Assembly: GCF_013093415.1 (NCBI RefSeq)
Contig: NZ_JABFBC010000001.1
Coordinates: 1,798,001-1,862,000 of the forward strand
Reading direction: 5' to 3'
Source of the DNA: Halovulum dunhuangense
GTDB lineage: Bacteria > Pseudomonadota > Alphaproteobacteria > Rhodobacterales > Rhodobacteraceae
Length of the DNA: 64,000 nucleotides
Shown: positions 58,093-64,000 of the stretch, one piece after another
How positions within the stretch are numbered: the stretch's first letter is position 1
Layout of the letters: the number at the start of each line of letters is the position of its first letter
Position numbers and translations under genes: made by a program
The notes under the pieces: generated by a model
Databases searched by the model: none
The model's input: the letters and a program-made list of their open reading frames with translations, nothing else
What the model was told of the DNA's origin: nothing

Positions 58093-58503
58093 ATGTACAG
58101 GAACATTCTGGTGCCCGTGGATCTGACCCATGAAGAGGTGGCGAACCGCATCCTCACGCTGGCGAAGCGCTTGTCGGCGTCGGGCGCGCGGGTGACGGTG
58201 ATCCACGTCCTGCCCGACATCCCGAGCTATGTGGACACCTATGTGCCCCACGACGTGCGCGAGGCCCGCGCGAAGGAACAGCGCGAGATCCTCGAGCGGA
58301 TGGTCGCGGCGGCGGGGCTGAAGGCGGATGTGCGCATCGCCTACGGGCCGCCCCACAACCGCATTCTCGACGTGCTGGACGAGGTGGCGCCGGACCTGGT
58401 CATCATCGGCTCGCACCGTCCGGGGCTGTCGGACTACTTCCTCGGCTCGACCGCCGCGCGGGTGGTGCGCCATGCGCAATGTTCGGTGCTGGTGGACCGC
58501 TGA
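58093..58503 (+). CDS. Universal stress protein (UspA family)
   Basis: A 136-residue UspA-type protein. The nucleotide motif GSHRPGLSDYFLGSTA (G-2x-G-9x-GS/T pattern) indicates an ATP-binding subtype. The perfect FNR box upstream suggests induction when oxygen is low. It lies next to a converging arsR-type gene. Confidence 0.92.
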   Translation: MYRNILVPVDLTHEEVANRILTLAKRLSASGARVTVIHVLPDIPSYVDTYVPHDVREARAKEQREILERMVAAAGLKADVRIAYGPPHNRILDVLDEVAPDLVIIGSHRPGLSDYFLGSTAARVVRHAQCSVLVDR

Positions 58504-58530
58504 GGGCGTGCAGGGGGCTGGCCCCGCGGC

Positions 58531-58878
58531 CTAGGGCTGACGGCGAAACGCCTCTTGCATGCAGCGGACGAAATGCTCCACCTGCGGGGTTGCAAGGCTG
58601 TAGTGGATCGCCTTGCCGTCGCGCCGGTTGACGACCAGCCCCTCCTGCCTGAGGCGGGCCAGCTGCTGCGAGACGGCGGCCTGCCGTTTTTGAAGCAGCA
58701 GTTCCAGCATGCCCACCGATTTCTCGCCCGAGGCGAGGTGGCGCAGGATGGAAAGCCGCTGCGGATGCGCCGCGGCCTTCATGAAGGCGATGGCCAGGTC
58801 GGTGTCGAACCCGCGGTCGATCCGGGGGGAGGTGCTTGCAGCGACACGGGTCGCGGATGCCGGGCCTGCAGTCGTCAT
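58531..58878 (-). CDS. ArsR-family regulator, BigR/SqrR-like but lacking one Cys
   Basis: A 115-residue winged-helix repressor (HPQRLSILRHLASGEKSVG, RQAAVSQQLARLRQEGLV). It resembles BigR/SqrR thiol sensors, but the first of their two Cys (in IL-C-HL) is Arg here; only one Cys (VRCMQ) remains, so persulfide sensing by a Cys pair is unlikely. The ATG start is uncertain; TTG and GTG lie upstream in frame. Confidence 0.8.
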   Translation of the reverse strand: MTTAGPASATRVAASTSPRIDRGFDTDLAIAFMKAAAHPQRLSILRHLASGEKSVGMLELLLQKRQAAVSQQLARLRQEGLVVNRRDGKAIHYSLATPQVEHFVRCMQEAFRRQP

Positions 58879-58922
58879 GATCACACCAATCAATCGGGCA
58901 AAAGCCCGCTACAAATTACGTT

Positions 58923-58935
58923 ACCGCTCAGCGGT
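58923..58935. promoter_or_regulatory. Palindromic operator candidate for the ArsR regulator
   Basis: ACCGCT-C-AGCGGT is a perfect palindrome 45 bases upstream of the regulator, close to its likely promoter. Autoregulation is typical of the family. Confidence 0.4.
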
Positions 58936-59002
58936 TCAAGCCGCCCCCGGAATCCGGTATCGGGTGCGAAAATGACGAAATCATGGTGATGATTGGGAGA
59001 TT

Positions 59003-59077
59003 TGGAGCGGGCGATCGGGATCGAACCGACGACATTCAGCTTGGGAAGCTGACGTTCTACCACTGAACTACGCCCGC
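59003..59077 (-). tRNA. tRNA-Gly(CCC)
   Basis: A 75-nt cloverleaf with acceptor GCGGGCG/CGCCCGC, anticodon loop TTCCCAA (CCC, reading GGG), T loop TTCGATC and encoded CCA. Confidence 0.97.
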
Positions 59078-59127
59078 GCTGGAAATCCTCTAGCCTGTCC
59101 GCCGCTGCCGGTCAATGGGGGGACGGA

Positions 59128-61167
59128 TCAGCTTGCGCGGCGCCGCTTGCGCCGCCCGCCGTCGCCGCCCGAGGCGTTGAAGCTGGTTTCGGGCAGGCGC
59201 ACCACCGCCGCCAGGTTGGGGTAGGGCGCACTCGCGTGGGGGATGTGGTTCGCGGCGACGAAATGTTCCTGGAAACGGGGCTCGACGGCGGTCTCCACCT
59301 TCTGGATGCGGCGCACCACGGTCTCGATCTCGCGCCGCGCGGCAGAGTTCAGAAGGGCGATCCGCGCGCCGGTCCCGGCCGCGTTCCCCGCCGAGGTCAC
59401 CTTGTCGAGCGGGCAGTCGGGGATCATCCCCAGCACCATCGCGTGCTTGGGGCTGATATGCGCGCCAAAGGCCCCGGCCAGCACCACGCGGTCCACGCTG
59501 TCCACGCCCATCTGGTCCATCAGAAGCCGCGCACCCGCGTAAAGCGCGGACTTGCCCAGCTGGATCGCGCGCACGTCGCCCTGCGTCACCATGATGCGCG
59601 GCCCACCCTGGGCACTGCCGTCATGCAGCAGGTAGGCATGGGTCCGCCCCTCGGGCATGCAGCGCCAAGTGCCGGTCTGTTCGGCCGAGCCGATCAGCCC
59701 GCCCGGGTCCAGCAGCCCCGCCATGCGCATTTCGGCGATGGCCTCGATGATGCCCGAGCCGCAGATGCCGGTGATGCCGGTCGCGGCCGTCGCCTCGGCA
59801 AAGCCGGGCTGGTCGGACCACAACTCGCAGCCGATCACGCGGAAGCGCGGTTCCTTCGTCGCCGGGTCGATCTCTACCCTCTCGATGGCGCCCGGGGCGG
59901 CGCGCTGGCCGCTGGAGATCTGCGCGCCTTCGAAGGCGGGGCCGGTGGGCGAGGAGCAGGCCAGAACCTGGTGGCGGTTGCCCAGCAGGATCTCGGCATT
60001 GGTGCCGACATCGACGACCAGCATCAGGTCGTCGGACTTGTGCGGCGCCTCGCTCAGGGCCACGGCGGCGGCATCGGCGCCGACATGGCCGGCGATGCAG
60101 GGCAGGACGTAGACGCGCGCGTCGGGATGCAGGCGCAGGTCAAGCTCGGCCGCCCAGAGCGTCATCGCATCCGACGTCGCAAGCGCAAAGGGCGCCTGGC
60201 CCAGCTCTACCGGGTCGATGCCAAGCACCAGGTGATGCATGACCGGGTTCGCGACCAGCACCGCCTCGAAGATGAGTTCGGGCGCGATCTGCGCCTCGGC
60301 CGCGATCTGTCCGACCAGCGCGTTCAGCGCCTCGCGCACGGCCACGGTCATTTCGGACGCGCCGCCCGGGTTCATCATGGCATAGGAGACGCGGCTCATC
60401 AGATCCTCGCCGAAGCGGATCTGCGGGTTCATGATCCCGGCCGAGGCGACGACCTCTCCGGATTGCAGGTCGCACAGATGCGCGGCGATCGTGGTCGAGC
60501 CCAGATCGACGGCCATCCCGTAGATGCGCCCCTCGTGGAAGCCGGGCCAGACATGCATGATGCGCGCGGGCGTGAGGCCATTGCCCACATGCACCGCGCA
60601 GGTCACCTTCCAGTCGCCCTTGCGCAGCGCGGGTTGCAGCATCTGAAGCGTGCGCAGGTCGCCCTCGACATGGGCAAGATCCCATTGCTCGGCCAGCGCC
60701 TTTTCCAGCCGCTCCAGGTCGCCCGAGGGGTGGTGCATGTCGGGTTCCTCGACCTCGACGTAGTAAAGCCGGATGCAGGGATCGAGCACGATCTCGCGGG
60801 CTTCGGCGCGCTTGCGCACCACCTGCTTGTGGACCTGGCTTTCGGCCGGCACGTCGATCACCACGTCGCCCATGATCTGCGCCTGGCAGCCCAGCCGCCG
60901 GCCGTCGATCATGCCGCGCTTGGACTTGTAGCGTTCCTCGACGGCGTTCCAGTCGCTCAGCGCCTCGGGGCGCGAGGTGACGCCGTGCTTGGAAAACTCG
61001 CCGAAGGAGGGCTGCACCTGGCATTTGGAACAGATGCCGCGCCCGCCGCACACGCTGTCGAGATCGACGCCCAGCTTGCGGGCGGCGGTCAGCACGGGGG
61101 TGCCCGGCGGGAAGCGGCCACGCTTGCCCGAGGGCATGAAGATCACCAGCGGTTCGGTCTCGGCCAT
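59128..61167 (-). CDS. Corrinoid-activator-like ASKHA/ferredoxin protein (RACo-like, DUF4445)
   Basis: A 679-residue protein. An amino-terminal 2Fe-2S domain has Cys40, Cys46, Cys49 and Cys94, followed by a linker and a large ASKHA-type ATPase domain (MAVDLGSTTIAAHL, LVVDVGTNAEILLG) as in RACo. Such proteins reduce inactive cobalt(II) corrinoid to the active form. Neighbours with CoA-transferase and pterin-dependent methyltransferase genes fit this. Confidence 0.85.
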   Translation of the reverse strand: MAETEPLVIFMPSGKRGRFPPGTPVLTAARKLGVDLDSVCGGRGICSKCQVQPSFGEFSKHGVTSRPEALSDWNAVEERYKSKRGMIDGRRLGCQAQIMGDVVIDVPAESQVHKQVVRKRAEAREIVLDPCIRLYYVEVEEPDMHHPSGDLERLEKALAEQWDLAHVEGDLRTLQMLQPALRKGDWKVTCAVHVGNGLTPARIMHVWPGFHEGRIYGMAVDLGSTTIAAHLCDLQSGEVVASAGIMNPQIRFGEDLMSRVSYAMMNPGGASEMTVAVREALNALVGQIAAEAQIAPELIFEAVLVANPVMHHLVLGIDPVELGQAPFALATSDAMTLWAAELDLRLHPDARVYVLPCIAGHVGADAAAVALSEAPHKSDDLMLVVDVGTNAEILLGNRHQVLACSSPTGPAFEGAQISSGQRAAPGAIERVEIDPATKEPRFRVIGCELWSDQPGFAEATAATGITGICGSGIIEAIAEMRMAGLLDPGGLIGSAEQTGTWRCMPEGRTHAYLLHDGSAQGGPRIMVTQGDVRAIQLGKSALYAGARLLMDQMGVDSVDRVVLAGAFGAHISPKHAMVLGMIPDCPLDKVTSAGNAAGTGARIALLNSAARREIETVVRRIQKVETAVEPRFQEHFVAANHIPHASAPYPNLAAVVRLPETSFNASGGDGGRRKRRRAS

Positions 61168-61234
61168 GATCGGCTCCTGTCCTTTTCGCCTGTCGTTCTA
61201 AACCTTGCGCCGCCCGGTGCAATGGGCGCGGGGG

Positions 61235-62392
61235 CTATCGTGCCGCGTCGAGCCAGCGCAGGATGACATCGCGGTCCCCGTCCAGCGCGGGGGCCGCGGG
61301 GCGGGTGGCGCTGTCGGCGCTTCCTGACAGCTTGATCGGCTGGCCCGGTCCGCGGAAGGCAGCGGCATTGCCGGCGGCATCGGCGATATCCACCACCATG
61401 TGCCGGGCCACCACCTGCGGATCGGCCATCGCCTCGGCCAGGTTCTGGATCGGGCCGCAGGGGATCCCCGCGCGGTCCAGCACGGAAAGCCAGTGCGCGG
61501 CCGGCTCGGTCAGCGTCACCGTCTCGATCCGGCGCTTGAGCAGGGCGGCATTCGTCGCACGCGCCGCGTTGGTCGCGAATTTGGGATCGGTGGCAAGTTC
61601 CCCCAGCCCCAGCACGCCGCAGAGCTTGGAGAACAGCGCATCGTTGCCGGCGGCGATCACGAAGAGCCTGTCCTCGGCATGGAAGGTGTCGAAGGGCGCG
61701 ATCAGCGGGTGCCGCGCGCCGGTGGGGCCGGGGGGATGCCCGGTCACATGGGTCATCGCGATGGCATGGGGCAGGATCGCAAGCTGGCCGTCCAGCATGG
61801 CGACATCGACCTTGCGCCCGAGGCCCGTGCGCTCCCGCTCGTAAAGGGCCGCCAGCACGCCCTGCGCGAGGAACATGCCGGCGGCGATATCCCCGATCGA
61901 GGCGCCGACGCGCACCGGGTCGCGGCCCTCTTCGCCGGTGACGGACATGACGCCGCCACGCGCCTGCACCACCATGTCATAGGCGGGCTTGCCGGCCTCG
62001 GGCCCGGTATGGCCGAAGCCCGACACCGCGCCGTAGATCAGGCGCGGATGGCGTGCATGCAGCGTGTCCCACCCATAGCCCAGCTTTTCCATCACGCCGG
62101 GGCGGAAGTTTTCCAGCACCACGTCGGCCCGCGCCAGAAGCCGCTCGAACAGGGCGCGGTCGGCGTCCGCCTTCAGGTCCAGCGCGATCGACTGCTTGCC
62201 GCGGTTGATCGCCGCGAAATAGCCGCTCATGCCGTCCCGGAAGGGCGGGAAGGCGCGGGTGTCGTCGCCGCCGTCGGGGCGTTCCACCTTGATGATGCGC
62301 GCGCCCAGGTCGCCCAGGCTCATCGCGGCATAGGGGCCGGCAAGCACATGGGTCAGGTCGAGGACGACGATATCCTTGAGCGGGCCGGTCAT
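61235..62392 (-). CDS. Type III CoA-transferase (CaiB/BaiF family)
   Basis: A 385-residue CoA-transferase. DLTHVLAGPYAAM and VERPDGGDDTR start the family fold; the catalytic Asp is probably in YDMVVQARGG. The acid it activates is unknown. It lies between the corrinoid activator and methyltransferase genes. Confidence 0.9.
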   Translation of the reverse strand: MTGPLKDIVVLDLTHVLAGPYAAMSLGDLGARIIKVERPDGGDDTRAFPPFRDGMSGYFAAINRGKQSIALDLKADADRALFERLLARADVVLENFRPGVMEKLGYGWDTLHARHPRLIYGAVSGFGHTGPEAGKPAYDMVVQARGGVMSVTGEEGRDPVRVGASIGDIAAGMFLAQGVLAALYERERTGLGRKVDVAMLDGQLAILPHAIAMTHVTGHPPGPTGARHPLIAPFDTFHAEDRLFVIAAGNDALFSKLCGVLGLGELATDPKFATNAARATNAALLKRRIETVTLTEPAAHWLSVLDRAGIPCGPIQNLAEAMADPQVVARHMVVDIADAAGNAAAFRGPGQPIKLSGSADSATRPAAPALDGDRDVILRWLDAAR

Positions 62393-62401
62393 CGCAGGAC
62401 C

Positions 62402-63328
62402 TCAGCCGCGCCGCCGGCGGCGCCCCTCGCGGCCGCCGCGGCCGCCCGTCTCGCCCTCGGCGCCGGCGGGCTTGCTGGCGCGGATCCAGGCGGCGCCATG
62501 GGGGTCGTTGTTCATCAGCAGGTTCGCGGCGCGGATCGCCTCCATCTCCTGCGGGCGGACCGGGTTCATGATCGCGGAAGTCATGCCCGACGCGATGGCC
62601 ATGGGCAGGAAGGCCGCGTTGATCCCGTGCCGGTTCGGCAGGCCGAAGGACACGTTCGAGGCGCCGCAGGTGGTGTTGACCTTCAGCTCCTCGCGCAGGC
62701 GGCGGACAAGGGCAAAGACCTGCTGGCCTGCCGTGGCCATCGCGCCGATGGGCATGACGAGGGGATCCACCACGATGTCATGGGCGGGGATGCCGTAATC
62801 GGCCGCGCGCTCGACGATCCGCTTTGCGACGGCGAAGCGCACCTCGGGATCCTCGGAGATGCCGGTGTCGTCGTTCGAGATCGCGACCACGGGCACGTTG
62901 TATTTCTTGATGAGGGGCAGCACGATCTCCAGCCGCTCCTCCTCGCCGGTGACGGAGTTGACCAGCGGCCGGCCGTGGCAGGCCTCGAGCCCGGCCTTCA
63001 GCGCCTCGGGGACGGAACTGTCGATGCAGAGCGGCACATCCACCAGCCCCTGCACCAGCTCGATCATCTGGCGCATCAGCGGCGGCTCGGTCTCGTTGGG
63101 GTTGGGGTTCGAGTTGTAGACGACGCCCGCGTTCACATCGAGCATGGTCGCCCCGCAGGCCACCTGTTCCAGCGCGTCCTTCTCGACGGTCGAGAAGTCG
63201 CCCGCCTCCAGCTGGGCCGCCAGCAGCTTGCGCCCGGTGGGGTTGATCCGCTCGCCGATCACGCAGAAGGGCTGATCGAAGCCGATGATGGCGGTCTTCG
63301 TCCGGGATTCGACGATGGTGCGGGTCAT
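62402..63328 (-). CDS. Pterin-binding methyltetrahydrofolate:corrinoid methyltransferase-like protein
   Basis: A 308-residue TIM-barrel of the pterin-binding family (AcsE/MtgA-like). FCVIGERINPTGR, LDVNAG, IDSS and NSVTGEE are the pterin-site motifs, followed by a basic Gly/Arg-rich tail. It probably passes a methyl group between corrinoid and tetrahydrofolate. AGGACCACAGA precedes the ATG. Confidence 0.88.
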   Translation of the reverse strand: MTRTIVESRTKTAIIGFDQPFCVIGERINPTGRKLLAAQLEAGDFSTVEKDALEQVACGATMLDVNAGVVYNSNPNPNETEPPLMRQMIELVQGLVDVPLCIDSSVPEALKAGLEACHGRPLVNSVTGEEERLEIVLPLIKKYNVPVVAISNDDTGISEDPEVRFAVAKRIVERAADYGIPAHDIVVDPLVMPIGAMATAGQQVFALVRRLREELKVNTTCGASNVSFGLPNRHGINAAFLPMAIASGMTSAIMNPVRPQEMEAIRAANLLMNNDPHGAAWIRASKPAGAEGETGGRGGREGRRRRRG

Positions 63329-63492
63329 TCTGTGGTCCTGTCCTGTCTCATGCCCCGGGCCGCGGTGGCGCCCATGGGCCGTCCAATTCCGTTCAAGTCG
63401 TCCGCGGCGCCGCAAAGCCCGCCCGGCTGGAATACATGGAGTTGCGCGACATTGTAATCCGGGTGCGACGCTTTGTGATGCGCAGGGGGCGC

Positions 63493-63798
63493 TCAGCCCC
63501 TGTCGCGGAAGCCGTCGCTTGCGATCAGCGCGCGGATCGTGTCGGGATCGTGCTCTGCCTCCAGTCGGGCGGCCTCGGCTTGCGCGATGTCCTGCGGGTC
63601 GCCCTCGACCTGGTAGGGATCGGCGCGGCGCCATTCGCCAAGGTAGGCGTCGGCGTCGCGCGCGCCCACCTTCATGGCGCAACGGTCGATCGCCTGCTCG
63701 AACCGCTCGGGCAACTGGATCTTGACCGCGCGCCGGCCCTTGCCGACGATGACCTGCGCGGGGATGTCGCGCCAGTAGACGATGGTGACTTCGGGCAT
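63493..63798 (-). CDS. 'Virulence factor' family small protein
   Basis: A 101-residue protein with MPEVTIVYWRDIPAQVIVGKG start and AVKIQLPERFEQAIDRCAM, matching the small family annotated as virulence factor that in relatives sits with methyltransferase and metF-type genes. The name is historical; the context suggests a C1 role. The ATG at 63798 is preferred to an earlier one giving 29 odd residues. Confidence 0.75.
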   Translation of the reverse strand: MPEVTIVYWRDIPAQVIVGKGRRAVKIQLPERFEQAIDRCAMKVGARDADAYLGEWRRADPYQVEGDPQDIAQAEAARLEAEHDPDTIRALIASDGFRDRG

Positions 63799-63956
63799 GT
63801 TCGGTCCTATCTGTCCGCAATTCGGTGGTGTGGCGTTGAAGTAGGCGCTGCGCGCGGGATTGTCAGCAGGGCAAGGCAATTGCATCTGTGATCCCGGGGC
63901 CGGATGACGTACAGAGGCATCGCAGCGAAACGCTTTGACGGTAGGATCCGACGCTC

Positions 63957-64000
63957 ATGACTTCCACACGGACAAAGGGCACCCCGCCCAAGACCCTGTC
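63957..64000 (+). CDS. Possible start of a gene running off the window
   Basis: An ATG with TAGGA about 12 bases upstream opens a frame (MTSTRTKGTPPKTL) to the window edge. It is divergent from the minus-strand cluster. Too short to identify. Confidence 0.3.
   Translation, partial: MTSTRTKGTPPKTL

Overview
The window is chromosomal DNA from a high-GC alphaproteobacterium, most likely order Rhodobacterales (Rhodobacteraceae/Paracoccaceae). This rests on the gene content: small lineage-type families (DUF2852, DUF6477, DUF6456, IalB), a cytochrome c maturation set (ccmE, ccmF, ccmH), a gene-transfer-agent-type lysis pair, a PPK2 kinase, a perfect FNR-type box upstream of a universal stress protein, and many short intergenic gaps with ATGA-type overlaps. 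The genus cannot be fixed from sequence reading alone.

Layout. 1-10 kb: a partial DUF2852 gene with a TetR-type operator, tetR-ppk2, an alpha/beta hydrolase, metA (apparently acetyl-CoA dependent), an uncharacterised P-loop ATPase, ppa, a degenerate zincin-like secreted protein, a PagL-like barrel, an anchored esterase and guaA. 10-20 kb: DUF6477 and DUF6456 genes, tpiA, a sufA/acetyltransferase/sufT cluster, tgt, lon with a candidate heat-shock promoter, and a GT-C type membrane glycosyltransferase. 20-24.4 kb: two tRNA-Val and two tRNA-Asp genes, then an accessory island ending next to tRNA-Ser(CGA). The island holds the amino-terminal stub of a DNA methyltransferase, a TIR-domain protein overlapping an unlisted 54-residue zinc-ribbon ORF, a TraD-like mobilisation protein, and a tyrosine integrase broken by a single in-frame TAA.

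24.5-41 kb: rplU-rpmA-GNAT-obg-proB-proA, a DUF882 Tat protein, an L,D-transpeptidase, lpxD with a private ACP and ketoacyl synthase, ialB, two candidate small RNAs in the ialB/DUF853 gap, a HerA-like ATPase, a CNNM/CorB-type protein, xerD and a large secreted protein preceded by an unlisted 44-residue membrane protein. 42-49 kb: aroK-aroB, an acyltransferase, murI, argC, ccmE, the endolysin-holin pair and phzF. 49-64 kb: ccmF-ccmH, an enoyl-CoA hydratase, glnE, a deacetylase-like protein, an M20 dipeptidase, an FNR-box-controlled usp, an ArsR regulator, tRNA-Gly and a minus-strand cluster (DUF4445 corrinoid-activator-like protein, type III CoA-transferase, pterin-binding methyltransferase, 'virulence factor' family protein) that looks like part of corrinoid-dependent C1/methylamine metabolism.

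Most of the window is ordinary housekeeping DNA in short operons. The parts most worth follow-up are the TIR/zinc-ribbon gene pair in the decayed island, the paired terminator-bounded small-RNA candidates at 35.9-36.2 kb, the GTA-like lysis cassette, and the catalytic-residue substitutions in the zincin-like and PagL-like proteins.
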